Origin: Anodontia alba
Lineage: Eukaryota > Mollusca > Bivalvia > Lucinida > Lucinidae
Assembly (NCBI GenBank): GCA_964016985.1
Contig: OZ024824.1
Span: forward strand, 123,821,577-123,885,576
Reading direction: 5' to 3'
DNA: 64,000 nucleotides
In this document: in pieces, positions 44,090 through 54,482 of the stretch
How the letters are laid out: each line of letters begins with the position of its first letter
How positions within the stretch are numbered: position 1 is the first letter of the stretch
The notes under the pieces: model-generated
What the model was told of the DNA's origin: nothing
The model's database searches: none
The model's input: only the letters and a program-made list of their open reading frames with translations
Position numbers and translations under genes: made by a program

Positions 44090-44266
44090 TTATTTCACTA
44101 CATATAGACATTCGGCTCCATTTTCCATTAGCCTGGCATCTAATTTCCTTTTCTCCGCGCACAGCATAACCTGTATTGCACGTGACCGGAATCTTGGCAT
44201 TATACTTGGTGTTTTTTCTTTCGAAGTTAATTTTACCATTTTCTAAGATGTATTTCTTGCCACAGT
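44090..44266 (-). CDS. CCP/sushi domain exon 6
   Basis: This 177 bp phase 1-1 exon encodes 59 residues beginning xCGKKYILENGKINF. Cysteines in CGK, VTC, IRC and SIC, the TGY pair and NGKWS fit a sushi domain. The acceptor is CTTACAG and the donor the consensus GTAAGT. The motif AKIPVTC followed by GYAVRG is nearly repeated in CCP 7 (SKIPVTC, GYTVRG), marking these as the most recently duplicated pair. Several Lys residues on the surface loops distinguish it from the glycosylated CCPs 3 to 5. Confidence 0.88.
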
Positions 44267-44553
44267 CTGTAAGTACATGTAATTATATGTCATACTGTAT
44301 GTAGAATTCCTTGCAATGTAAGAAAATGAATAAAAATCACAAAGGTTGCCTTTGGAAACAAAGAACACAGAACTCCTCACCCCCCACCCCACACACTCAC
44401 CTCCTCACTACCGGATTAAATGGTGTTCGATATTCAAAGTAACTAAACTGGGCTCAACAATCCCAAAGGTAATTAAAATATAATCTACACTAAGGTATTT
44501 ACGAGGAGACGTTTTATGGCCTCCACACTCTACTTATAAGTGTTCCGTCTTGT

Positions 44554-44833
44554 CATCACGAAAACACGCCTATATAATTTTGACTCCCTTAAACCCCACT
44601 TTTATATAGTAAAACTGGGGTTAACAGTGGTATACATTATTTTTCTTATTTTTTACTAAAAACATAGATTGTTGGTACTCGTCAGAATCGCCTCGGCGAG
44701 GCGGTTCTAACGAGTACCCACAATCTATGTTTTGAGCAGAAATATGAAAAAATAACAGAAGTTTTATCTGAACACTTTCAGTTTTTGGTGGTGAATTTTT
44801 TAAATATATTTGAATAGGCGGGATTTCGTAATG
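44554..44833 (-). mobile_element. HP-A MITE copy 26
   Basis: Full-length reverse copy; intact core GCCTCGGCGAGGCGG; right end altered to GGATTTCGTAATG. Confidence 0.94.
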
Positions 44834-45027
44834 TATACATTAAAAACTTTTTCGCACTACCGGCTAAATAACAAGAGGAAAATTAACGACTTTTTTTCTT
44901 AATTTTTTTTTTTACAGAAAATGGGAAAAATATCGCAACTTTTCCTCTAATTATTTAATTTATAGTGTAATAAAGCATAGAAAAATAAGTATTGACATTT
45001 CATTCAATATGAATGAAATGGTAAAAA

Positions 45028-45257
45028 TATAAGTGCAGATACCCAGGGAATGCAATAATCGCAAATCGCAGACAGAAAGAGAGATAACGAACAAATAAGG
45101 ACAAGACAAACATCACATATGAAATCACAGACATTTGAATTAAGAAGAACTCCAACAGAAGAAATGCCTTGGAATGGTCAGTAGGAACACTACTAGGGTC
45201 TTAAACCTCTATACTTGCGCAAAACCGCACCCTTTATTCTGATGCAGCTCCAAATTA

Positions 45258-45297
<40 letters not shown>

Positions 45298-45690
45298 AAT
45301 TTCGGTCCGCATAGGGGTTCTTCACCCTACCTGTGAAATATCACAGTGAAACACATCATTACGAAAACATGCCTATTCAAATATATAAAAAAGTTCACCT
45401 CCAAAAATTGAAAATTTTCAGATAAAAATCTCTGATATTTTTTTTATACTTTTGCTCAAAACATAGATTGTGGGTACACGTTAGTACCGCCTCGGTGAGG
45501 CGGTTTTAACGAGTACTACAATCTATGTTTTTGAGTAAAAATAAGGAAAATAATGTATACCCCTGTAAACCCCAGTTTTAGTATATAAATATGGGGTTTA
45601 AGGGGGTTAAAATATATAGGCATGGTTTCGTGATGTACTGCGATGAAACAAAGTTAAGGGCTCGATCTGTAACCAGATCAAAAGCCTTAA
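45028..45690 (+). repeat. Family H repeat, copy 5, split by a MITE
   Basis: GATACCCAGGGAATGCAATA, ACATCACATATGAAATCAC, TTATTCTGATGCAGCTCCAA, TTTCGGTCCGCATAGGGG and GCGATGAAACAAAG in order. It has an A35-like tract at 45257-45291, and HP-A copy 27 is inserted after GTGAAACACAT. Confidence 0.8.
45357..45635 (+). mobile_element. HP-A MITE copy 27
   Basis: Full-length forward copy nested in H copy 5; slightly shortened right core arm. Confidence 0.94.
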
Positions 45691-45799
45691 TTTTAAAATG
45701 CTAAGTCTTATTGAATTGAATGTGACGGTCGGAGACAATCTGAACGACTTAAAGCATTGGCTTCTGTGAAAAATAAGAAAACATCTTTCAAATGCTGTC

Positions 45800-46000
45800 T
45801 GCTTTTGTTCCTAATTCAGCAAACGACAAACTTGTGATATTTTTTCGTATTTTCCCCAGAAAACAGGATCTGACATTTCATGAAAATTGTTTCCAACTCC
45901 TGTTTTCTGGGAACAATATGTAAAATATTTTCTAAAAAGCTGTCCGCTGAAAATTTTACTCGGACTGCTAAGTATTAAACTTTCAACAACGGAAACTCTC
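45800..46000. repeat. Family K repeat
   Basis: TTTTCCCCAGAAAACAGGATC faces CTCCTGTTTTCTGGGAACAA, an internal inverted pair. GACATTTCATGAAAATTGT and GCTGAAAATTTTACTCGGA match the other K copies. Confidence 0.6.
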
Positions 46001-46191
46001 GCAAAAATGTTAGACTCCGCCTTTTTATCAGTGGGCAGTTTTACCATTTTATCCTCGAGTTTCTGAAGTGGACTCTTCTATCTCTGAAATTGAATGTGTC
46101 CATTATCTCAGTGAGGGATGTCGAGTAGACAAAACTTGAATCATAAACCAAATGGCAGAGTAGTGACAAAATAGAAAACAAGCAAACACTG

Positions 46192-46247
46192 AAGATCCTA
46201 ATGAGACGGCTCATACGAACCGTCTCATCTGGATCTACACTGTTTGC
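46192..46247. repeat. HP-E hairpin
   Basis: GCAAACACTGAAGATCCTAATGAGACGG (arms broken by mismatches) pairs with CCGTCTCATCTGGATCTAC. Confidence 0.75.
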
Positions 46248-46371
46248 ATAACTTTTTCTACTTTAATACTTTTAGCATGTACAGGATGATCTAAATCTGC
46301 GAATTTTGCGTTCGTTTGAAGGCACGTTAAAGCAGTAATTAATGTTTGTATTTGTTTTTCCTTTAACCTAT

Positions 46372-46526
46372 TATCTATTCTATTCTATTCTATTCTATTC
46401 TATTCTATTCTATTCTATTCTATTCTATTCTATTCTGTTCTGTTCTGTTCTGTTCTATTCTATTATATTCTATTCTATTCTATTCTAATATACTATTTTT
46501 TCCTATTCTATTCTATTATATTTGTT
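46372..46526. repeat. (TATTC)n pentanucleotide microsatellite
   Basis: About 25 TATTC/TGTTC units with a TGTTC variant block at 46431-46455. Flanks are AT-rich. Confidence 0.95.
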
Positions 46527-46713
46527 TCGCTTGAACGTACAGCCTACCGTGACTGCTTTTCACAAACATGGCGGTTTGAAGATTCTGTTGCGTCTCGATT
46601 CATTGGAACCGCGCATTTTAAGAACTGCCATCAAGATTTTTGCCTTGCAAGGGATGATAGAAAACATTTGGTTGTTTTAATGTCTGTGTATCTTGAAGGG
46701 CATCTCGGAACCA

Positions 46714-47032
46714 TTAACACATTTTTGCTTAGTGTCCCATGAAAGGGACATAGACAAACAGTGTAGACACAGCTCAGACGCCGCGATCTACATTGTTTTC
46801 ATTACCTATATTCAACCTATTTGTGGCGAATGGACTCTTCTACCTCTTTGGACAGGTCCATTTCTAATAGAAAGAGTACCTGGGAGGTTTTGTTATTAGC
46901 ATGTTTTACAAATATTTCTGTGTTTTATGCAAACAGTGTAGGCCTTGATCAGACGCCGCGTTCTATGGCGTCTGTATCTGGGACTACACTGTTTGACAAT
47001 ATCCCTTATATTCCTAGGCATAAATGGGTTAA
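46714..47032. mobile_element. HP-E element with two hairpins
   Basis: TTAACACATTTTTGCTTAGTG to CTAGGCATAAATGGGTTAA. It contains a truncated hairpin (46755-46800) and a good one (46929-46995). Confidence 0.8.
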
Positions 47033-47565
47033 ACGTATCCTTTTGGAAAATGCACTGGAATTGAAAGACCAAATCAAACCACACATCTCCACTGTTTAAT
47101 CTGAACCTTCGCTTTCCAGGTACAGAATGATTGGACATTTAAAATATACAGATAAGCACAGACGGAAATGATCTACCAGGATGGACATACAGACTTGTCT
47201 TGGTCTTCGCTAGTCTAACTGTAAAACACTAAATCCATGCGGCATCAAAACGTGGCAGTTTGACGGGAAGGACTTGCTTGCGATTATACACATTTCACGC
47301 AATTGGATTGGTTGAAGAAAACCTTTTATACTTCAATAAAATCCAGAGTAGGAATCCATCGGATCTATTTTCCTCCCACAGTCTCAAACGATTGACAATT
47401 GCGGCAGCATTTGTAACATTCTGATGACGAGATTGAATTATAAGAATTGCAAAATATTCTTTTTTTTTTTTTTTTTTTGTTTCATCGATATGTTAACGCC
47501 GGTGAATCAATCACACACTTAACATAAAGCCCTTTTGGCTTTATTGAGTTGTGAGTGATTCGCCT
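47033..47565. other. No gene; one hairpin
   Basis: GAATCAATCACACACTTAAC pairs with GTTGTGAGTGATTCGCC across AAAGCCCTTTTGGCTTT (47504-47563), ending against HP-A copy 28. A T20 tract is at 47459-47478. No exon seen. Confidence 0.6.
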
Positions 47566-47911
47566 CATTACGAAAACACGCCTATTCAACTATACTGAAA
47601 ATTTTACCATCAAAAAATGAAAATTTTCAGATAAAAATTCTGATATTTTTTATATTTCTGCACAAAACATAGATTGTGGGTACTCGTTAGAACCGCCTCG
47701 GCAAGGCGGTTCTAACGAGTACCCACAATCTATGTTTTTAGGCAGAAATAAGAAACCTAATGTATACCCCTGTAAACCCCAGTTTTACCATATAAAAGTG
47801 GGGTTTATGGGGGTCAAAATAAGAAAAAATATCAGATTTTTTTATCTGAAAATTTTCATTTTTTTGATGGTCAAATTTTCTATATATTTGAATAGGCGTG
47901 TTTTCGTAATG
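47566..47911. mobile_element. HP-A MITE copy 28, chimeric with two identical ends
   Basis: 346 bp. It begins as a forward copy but after GGGGTCAAAATAAG it switches to the left-end sequence of a second, inverted copy. Both termini are therefore CATTACGAAAACACGCCTAT with long matching subterminal arms, unlike every other copy. Confidence 0.94.
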
Positions 47912-48016
47912 ACTACTTCTCAAAGTTCATTAATGTCAGATGCCGAATCCTTTATGCCCTACTTGGGTCTAAACATACCATTTTACACGGCGCAATTTGT
48001 TTGTTTGAATACCAAC

Positions 48017-48190
48017 CTTTAAGCATGCACTTGGTATTGCTCCATTTCCCATTAGCCTGACATGTAGTAAAGTGATTCCCAGTCACTGTATAACCTTTAT
48101 CACAATACACAGGCACTATGGTTCCGTAGTGTGACGACCTGCCTGTAAAGTTTGCGTTACTATGTGCAATGGAATGGTTCGTCCCGCATT
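48017..48190 (-). CDS. CCP/sushi domain exon 5
   Basis: This 174 bp phase 1-1 exon encodes 58 residues beginning xCGTNHSIAHSNANF. Cysteines in CGT, VYC, TTC and TKC, the KGY pair and NGKWS fit the sushi fold. Sequons NHS and NFT are visible. The acceptor is TATACAG and the donor G|GTTGGT, a weaker donor than the neighbours have. The unusually long chimeric HP-A element at 47566-47911 lies about 105 bp downstream. Confidence 0.88.
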
Positions 48191-48672
48191 CTGTATAATT
48201 AAAGGAAAACGACAGCAAATAGTAAACACATTAGAAAATAAAGATCCTGTTCAGCTTAGCAATTTGATAACACAAATACGAACATCGGTTTAGAAATAAG
48301 AACGTAATTGGGTTTGAAGATCTAGAAAATGGCGTCAGGGAGGCCGCTATTTTGGTGAGTTCGTGAAACCATAACCACAAACAATTAAAGTAAATCACAT
48401 CTAAAATAATATGGTATTGCTATATATCTTTATGTGTGTTCATTTATATACAAAATATTTATTAACTAGCTACCAAAACATGTGCGGCAGCCATTGAAAA
48501 TGCGATAAAAAGTTATAAAAAATGTTAACAGCAATGTATTTTTTTACTTTTTAATCGATTTTGACCAAATTTGAGCCTGCATGCTTGTTTTTTGAAAAGT
48601 GAACCATTTTTAGAAAACGTCGCATTTAATGTGCCTTTTCCTTTAACAAAACGTACCGTGCTTAACTAATTA
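48191..48672. other. No gene seen
   Basis: AT-rich intron between CCP exons 4 and 5, left of the HP-B copy. Confidence 0.5.
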
Positions 48673-49033
48673 CAGTAAAACCTAACTCGAACACCGATAG
48701 CTCATTTACCATGGATCATTCGAACTCGTTTTTGAGTCCCTATGAAATTCTTCCGATAGGTCCAGGAAAGGAATATTTAGGTAAAATGTTCTGATTTTAT
48801 CAGGAAATTGTATGTTGTGTGTACTCATTAGAATCGCCTCGATGAGGCGATTCTAATGAGTACACTCAACATACAATTACATGTAATGTATAGAAGATCG
48901 AAAAGAAATCCCTAATTTATCACTATTTGCTTCCTGACCCTGTGCCATAATTAACCCTCAATGGCTCGAATTACCCATGTCTCGAACAAATTTCCATGGT
49001 CCCAATAATGCTCGAGCCATTGAAATTCGACTG
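48673..49033. mobile_element. HP-B MITE, full length with TA flanks
   Basis: Left end CAGTAAAACCTAACTCGAAC, right end complement of CAGTCGAATTTCAATGGCTC, with TA on both sides (Tc1/mariner-like target). The core TGTGTACTCATTAGAATCGC faces GCGATTCTAATGAGTACAC with a CTCGATGAG centre. Confidence 0.9.
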
Positions 49034-49040
49034 TAGTCAG

Positions 49041-49107
49041 ACAAACAATGTAGATCCAGATCAGATGCCAGAGAATACGGCATCTTATTAGGGTCTACAT
49101 TGTATGT
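49041..49107. repeat. HP-E hairpin
   Basis: ACAAACAATGTAGATCCAGA faces GGGTCTACATTGTATGT, directly after the HP-B copy. Confidence 0.7.
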
Positions 49108-49801
49108 CAACAATCCAGCAGTTAAGGCACATCGTTAGATAAGTCTAATAGACGTGTTTGATTTTTAGGATAAGCATGGTAAGTAGTAAAGGCGCCCGAA
49201 TAATCATGGTAAATAGGGTGACATTGATTTTATTGCGGGAAACAATACTGATACGGTATTGTTTGAACCACATCCAAGTAAAAAACGATCTTATGGCATC
49301 CGTGATAACAGATCCATGAACACTGGCGCAGCCTGATCAGTGTTTAAATTGTTCGCAGAATCGGCAGTCCATATGTACGAATAACGAAAATGAAAATTCT
49401 TAGCCGATACATGTGCTGATTGGTCGGTTTGGAGAGTCTCACATATCTGTATCTCATCACTTGACTGTACTATATCTGCATTAAGCTTAGAAAGGTCTGT
49501 ATTCGTAGTTTATTACCATGTACATGATGTTACTTAAATGTCATTTCATTTTATGGCACATATTGCCGACATTTTCTGAAAATCAAGATAAGCTTCGAAA
49601 ATGAAATACTTAGAAACAGAATAAAAACATTTTTGAACAATATTTAACTTAAAAAAGAGGTAAAAAGTCCAGATATTTTCTGACTCCACTCCCTCTCCCC
49701 CGCACACCAAAATGTAACACATTTAACCAAAAGCGATTTCTAAACTGACGTAAATCCACTCTTACAATGGTCAGAGAATCATCTGAACACCATCGTCTTA
49801 C
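49108..49801. other. No gene seen
   Basis: AT-rich intron with one HP-F-like scrap near 49335 (GCAGCCTGATCAG). Confidence 0.5.
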
Positions 49802-49978
49802 CTCTTACATGACACTTAGTGTCATTGGACCAAGTACCATTTATTCCACATGTTATATAGTCATTTCCCTGCATGTTATACCCGGTTCTACAATAAACAT
49901 TCACTTTAGACTTGTACGTTGTTTTTTTTTCATGGAAATCTGCGTACCCATCCACCAGCGTGAAATTTGTTCCACAGT
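49802..49978 (-). CDS. CCP/sushi domain exon 4
   Basis: This 177 bp phase 1-1 exon encodes 59 residues beginning xCGTNFTLVDGYADF. Sushi cysteines are in CGT, VYC, ITC and TKC, with RTGY and GTWS in the usual places. It has three sequons (NFT, NGT, NDT). The donor is a good GTAAGA. The CGTN start is shared with CCP 5, so this pair probably arose by duplication of one exon with its intron borders. Confidence 0.9.
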
Positions 49979-50067
49979 CTAAAAAAGACACACGCAATTC
50001 GTACACATGCTATATTATGCACATTAATATAAACCCTCTGAAGTCAGGAACCCTTAAAGGGTAACTG

Positions 50068-50345
50068 GCAAACAGTGCATACCCAGCTCAGACGCCGCAG
50101 AATGCGGCGTCTGATTAGGGTCTCCACTATTTGCAAATAGTTCAACCATTTTTCTCTAGGAATATCTGAACCACATAGCCTGATATACCTAAACTCAAAG
50201 CTAGGCTCTTCCAATATATAGTGAGGGGGAGTTCATTCAGCCTATGATTGGTTAACTCATTTTAAAAGGGACGTTGGTAAGCAGTGTAAGTCCAGATCTG
50301 ACAAGCAGTGTAGAGCCAGAAAAGACCGACAGAGTCTACGCTGTT
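50068..50345. repeat. HP-E hairpin and degenerate second copy
   Basis: The hairpin GCAAACAGTGCATACCCAGC with AGACGCCGCAGAATGCGGCG spans 50068-50134. A broken copy with TTAACTCATTTTAAAAGGG follows at 50255-50345. Confidence 0.75.
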
Positions 50346-50387
50346 TACCACATGTATAGTCATTTGTATAAAATTGGTAACAATTAA

Positions 50388-50663
50388 CATTACGAAAACA
50401 CGCCTATTCAAATATATTCAAAATTTCACCTCCAAAAACTGAAAATTTTCAGATAAAAACTCTTTTTTTTTCACATTTCTGCTCAAAACATAGATTGTGG
50501 GTACTCGTTAGAACCGCCTCAGCGAGGCGGTTCTAACGAGTACCTCAATCTATGTTTTTGAGCAGAAATAAGAAAAATAATGTATACCCCTGTAAACCCC
50601 AGTTTTACTATATAAAAGTGGGATTTAAGGGGGTCAAAATTGTATAGGAATGTTTTCGTAATG
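50388..50663 (+). mobile_element. HP-A MITE copy 29
   Basis: Full-length forward copy, core GCCTCAGCGAGGCGG. Confidence 0.95.
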
Positions 50664-50879
50664 AATCTAACCAGACACCCCTTATATAGGAACTGCACCT
50701 GTTCAAAGAAATGAGGTAGAATAGTCCACTCGGCATAACTGTATTAATATGAAAGCGAAGTCCTGTGATTGTGCATACCCAGAATTGTTTCAGGTCCTGC
50801 ACTGATTGAGTAAACACAAAACGCAAACAATGTGCAGTAAATAAACAAATGTACTACTAGCTTTGTTATAAAAATATGA

Positions 50880-51040
50880 ATGACGCTACTTAGGAAGGCC
50901 ACAATCGCAAAATATCCTCCACGGAGTATTGAAAGAAGCAGCGAGTAGAGAACAAATTACAATAAAAGGAAACAAAACATTTGAAATAGCATATATGGAA
51001 AACAAAAAACAAACAAAAAAAACCGTAAAAGTACCGTAAA
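50880..51040 (+). repeat. Family H fragment
   Basis: GAAGGCCACAATCGCAAAAT, GAACAAATTACAATAA and CATTTGAAATAGCATAT match only the left third of H. Confidence 0.55.
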
Positions 51041-51069
51041 CACTCTATTTGGACAGACAGGCCTTATTA

Positions 51070-51135
51070 GCAAATAGTGTAGACTCTGATAAGACGCTGA
51101 AATCGCGGCGTCTGATCAGGATCTACACTGTTTGC
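51070..51135. repeat. HP-E hairpin
   Basis: GCAAATAGTGTAGACTCTGA pairs with TCAGGATCTACACTGTTTGC; centre CTGAAATCGCGGCG. Confidence 0.8.
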
Positions 51136-51573
51136 CAGTCACCTAGCAATACTTTAGACATATCGCAAGATGTTAGAATGTACTCTATAAATTTTAGGAC
51201 ATTTATAGTAAGGTATCTAAAATATTTAGGTTAAATACGGTAAAATGACCTTAAATGGTTAGCAGTAAAACTATTGATGTGAAGGGGACTAGAATATATT
51301 TGATACTTTTTCCATGTTTCGGCTTTATTCAGACTCTTCATATGACAGCAATGTTGTTTTTTTTTTAATATGGATCCTTGGGATATACAGAACAGATAAA
51401 AACATAAAAACAGACCTGGTTTGGTTCGGTCTGTGCGTGAAAATGATACAGCAAATGCAGCATCTCTCAAAGTCACCATTAGATTTAGACAGGACACCGA
51501 TTTCACATATGATGTGATTCATTTGTTACCAAAAAAGATGAATTATTACCTAATATCACATTAATATCGCAGT
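51136..51573. other. No gene seen
   Basis: AT-rich intron between CCP exons 3 and 4. Short frames occur on both strands but none has a domain or splice context. Confidence 0.5.
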
Positions 51574-51853
51574 CACCACGAAAACATACCTATATAATGT
51601 TGACCCCCTTAAACCCCACTTTTATATAGTAAAACTGGGGTTTACAGGGGTATACATTATTTTTCTTATTTCAGCTCAAAAACATAGATTGTGGGTAGTC
51701 GTTAGAACCGCCTCGGCGAGGCGGTTCTAACGAGTACCCACAATCTATGTTTTGAGCTGAAGTAAGAAAGATATCAGAGTTTTTTTATCTGAAAATTTTC
51801 AGTATTTGGAGGTAAAATTTTCTATATATTTGAATAGGCGTGTTTTCGTAATG
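51574..51853 (-). mobile_element. HP-A MITE copy 30
   Basis: Full-length reverse copy; intact core GCCTCGGCGAGGCGG; its right end is 9 bp from CCP exon 3, beginning at intron position 10. Confidence 0.95.
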
Positions 51854-51862
51854 TGCATATAC

Positions 51863-52039
51863 CTATAGGCTGACACCGTGTAGCGTAGCTCCAGGTTCCA
51901 TCTCCTTGGCAAACGGTATGGTTGTCTCCGATTTTTTCGTAACCTTTATCACATTTCACAAGAAATTTCGAATTGTACGGTGTAGGTTTTCCCTTAAATT
52001 CTACAAAACCATGAGGGATCGAGTAGTTGGCTATGCAGT
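51863..52039 (-). CDS. CCP/sushi domain exon 3
   Basis: This 177 bp phase 1-1 exon encodes 59 residues beginning xCIANYSIPHGFVEF. It has four sushi cysteines (CIA, VKC, TVC, TRC), the pair KGY, and W in GDGTWSY. Sequons NYS and NHT are present. The acceptor is TTTACAG and the donor G|GTATAT. An HP-A copy (51574-51853) starts nine bases into the downstream intron. A decayed LINE and an HP-A fragment lie in the upstream intron. Confidence 0.87.
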
Positions 52040-52149
52040 CTGTAAACAGGAAAAGAAAATTGGAATAATCATAGCACTGACAGCATCGTCGGGTAGGTTG
52101 CCTCTGAAATAGCTTTGGAGAGATGAGGAAACCCTGATAAAGAATTTGA

Positions 52150-52264
52150 CAAGCTAACTATCATGAGAATAGACGGAAGCACGCCTATATATACCCTTAA
52201 ACCGTCATTTATATTGTAAAACTGGAGTTTACGGGGGTATACATCATTTTTTTTTATTTTGCTA
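52150..52264 (-). mobile_element. HP-A MITE fragment (copy 31)
   Basis: Only the CACGCCTATATA...CCTTAAACC end to GGGGTATACATCATTTTT remains; truncated where the LINE fragment begins. Confidence 0.8.
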
Positions 52265-52660
52265 AAAGAGGGTTTTCTTTGGCAAACATTCATCAGGCAT
52301 TCTAGCAAAATGGCCTGTCCATCTTAACTGGGCCAATTTCAGAAGAGTATGTACACTCTTCATCTCTGTCCTTTTCAGGACTTCTGTGTCTGGAATCACG
52401 TCTTGTTACTTATCTTTAGAAATTTTATAAGACAGCTTGTATGGAACTGGCTCAGTTTGTTTTCGCACGCCGTTGGTAAACTGACCAAGTTTCGCATGCG
52501 TATAATAGTTTTGGAAGCACCACAGATCTGTAGACTTTCAACTTTTTGTCAAGTCTGTTTCCTATTCGATCGATCCCAAATACTACGACGTTATCGGTTA
52601 AATGCTGCACTAGCTTTGACAATCCTGGCATTGACTTCATCATCAATATGCACAAGTCTA
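52264..52660 (-). pseudogene. C-terminal fragment of another LINE
   Basis: The minus strand reads RSVVLPKLLYACETWSVYQ, then after a frameshift VIPDTEVLKRTEMKSVHTLL, LAQLRWTGHFARMPDE and CLPKK. These are the post-RT motifs of endonuclease-RT retroelements common in invertebrates. The fragment is 3' only and sits in the intron between CCP exons 2 and 3, next to an HP-A scrap. Confidence 0.85.
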
Positions 52661-52815
52661 GACAACGTGCTTATATTTCAAACCCTGACAGCGCTAAGCA
52701 ATATTATAGCAGGCGACATTCTGATGAACTTTTTTCTATTTATTTTTCAGAGAAAATAAGATTAGGCATTTAATATGAATCAGTTCATATGAAACGTCAA
52801 GCCTTATTTCCTCTT

Positions 52816-52818
<3 letters not shown>

Positions 52819-52896
<78 letters not shown>
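52819..52896. repeat. (CA)n then (CAA)n microsatellite
   Basis: About 24 CA dinucleotides followed by about nine ACA/CAA triplets. Confidence 0.95.
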
Positions 52897-53019
52897 CTAC
52901 AATTAAACGTTAACTGCTGCCCTTGTCATAAGCACTTTGGATGGTGTTTAGTTATTCTCTTCAGATCGTATATATACAATCATAAAGCATCAAAATTACT
53001 GAATTGTTTTCTTCATATG

Positions 53020-53023
<4 letters not shown>

Positions 53024-53099
<76 letters not shown>
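53024..53099. repeat. (TG)n microsatellite
   Basis: About 37 TG units, 130 bp from the CA tract; the two together can form an inverted repeat. Confidence 0.95.
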
Positions 53100-53101
<2 letters not shown>

Positions 53102-53274
53102 GTACATTTTTATGTTCTTTTCTAAAGTTTTAAGCATAATTTACTTCTTTACTCACTGTCTATTGTGTACTCATATCAGCTCTTAATATTGTTATTTTCA
53201 ACATTGCAAAGTGTATCAAATTTGATTGTGTCGTATATCTACTTAACCTTTTACTGTTTACTAAGCTGTGGCTC

Positions 53275-53655
53275 GAACAACAGGGGTTTCTCTCAGAAAT
53301 CGGGATTTGACATTCTATGGAGACCATTTGTATGAAATTTCAAAGCTTTTATTCTAAAGAAAAATAAAAATAAAAATAAAAAATAAATGAAATGAAAATG
53401 TTCGGTGAAAATTGCTTCGAGAATGCTAAGCGTTAAACACTTTCTTGGCAAATGCAGCAGATGAGAAACTATTATATTTTCCCAATGTTTTCCCCGGAAA
53501 ACAGATTTTGACATTTCATGCAAATTGTCTCCATCTATACAATATGCATTAAACATTAAACCTGTTTTCTTAGAAAATTAAAAAAATATAAATAAATAAA
53601 AATAAAATGTCAGTATGTCGTCTGCTGAAAAATTTACTCAGAGTGTTAAACGTTA
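53275..53655. repeat. Family K repeat, longest copy
   Basis: TTTGACATTCTATGGAGACCATTTG near the left (AAATCGGGATTTGACATTC), TTTCCCCGGAAAACAG, GACATTTCATGCAAATTGTC and GTCGTCTGCTGAAAAATTTACTC in family order, running to the donor of CCP exon 2. Confidence 0.65.
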
Positions 53656-53663
53656 ATACTTAC

Positions 53664-53834
53664 GTCTAGGTTCACAGGTTGTGTTCTTGCTCCATGTACC
53701 GTCCGCTAGGCATGTAATATGAGGATGTCCTACTAGCTTATACCCTGTGTTGCAACTTACTGAAGCCATCGACAGGTAGGTGGTGTTCTTGTAGTCTATT
53801 TTACCTTTCTTTATTTTATATTGCTTCTTACAAT
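53664..53834 (-). CDS. CCP/sushi domain exon 2
   Basis: This 171 bp phase 1-1 exon encodes 57 residues beginning xCKKQYKIKKGKIDY. It has the sushi pattern: Cys in CKK, SVSC, ITC and TTC, with DGTWS before the last Cys and NTGY after the second. The acceptor is TTGTTCAG and the donor the consensus GTAAGT. Two sequons (NTTY and NTTC) are visible. The CKK start resembles CCP 1, suggesting these two domains are close duplicates. Family K sequence runs up to the donor side of the exon. Confidence 0.87.
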
Positions 53835-53880
53835 CTGAACAAAAACAAATAAAGAAAACTAATATTAGGGCAGATCATGG

Positions 53881-54100
53881 TTAACCCTCTCACTCCTTAC
53901 TTTCACACGCACACACTTCCATCTTGAGTTAAGAAAAGTCCATTCTTATAAATAGGGATTTCTTGAGTTAAGAAAAGTCCATTCTTATAAATAGGGATTT
54001 CAGTAAACATATAAAGCAAAAGGGCAAACAGTGTAGATCCTGATGAGACGGCTTATTTGCAAAAAGTGTATGTTTTGGTCCGCAGAGCTTGAAGAGTTAA
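53881..54100. mobile_element. HP-E element with internal tandem duplication
   Basis: TTAACCCTCTCACTCCTTA to GCTTGAAGAGTTAA. A ~37 bp block, TTGAGTTAAGAAAAGTCCAT onward to TAGGGATTTC, is duplicated in tandem at 53929-54002. Only the left arm of the inner hairpin survives. Confidence 0.7.
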
Positions 54101-54202
54101 CGTGTCTTCGATGTGTTTGTAGACACATAAGAGACAGATCAGATTCAAAGAGACGCTTCTAGGGAGCAGCCACACTATATGGGCCGCGTCTGGCAAAAAA
54201 GT

Positions 54203-54481
54203 CACCACGAAAACACGCCTATTCAAATATATATAGAAAAATTCCCTTCCAAAACCTGAAAATCCTCAGATGTAAACTTTGATATTTTTCATATTTCTGC
54301 TAAAAACATAGATTGTGGGTACTCGTTAGAACCGCCTCAGCGAGGCGGTTCTCACGAGTACCCACAAGCTATGTTTTTGAGCAAAAATAAGGAAATAATG
54401 TATACCCCTGAAAACCCCAGTTTTACTATATAAAAGTGGGGTTTAAGGGGGTCAAAATTATATAGGCATGTTTTCATGATG
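54203..54481 (+). mobile_element. HP-A MITE copy 32
   Basis: Full-length forward copy, left end CACCACGAAAACACG, core GCCTCAGCGAGGCGG. Confidence 0.95.
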
Positions 54482-54482
54482 G

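Noticed and set aside
52789..53133. Frames with long TH or CV runs, also at 6022-6270 and 60288-60563
   Set aside because: They are translations of CA/TG microsatellites.
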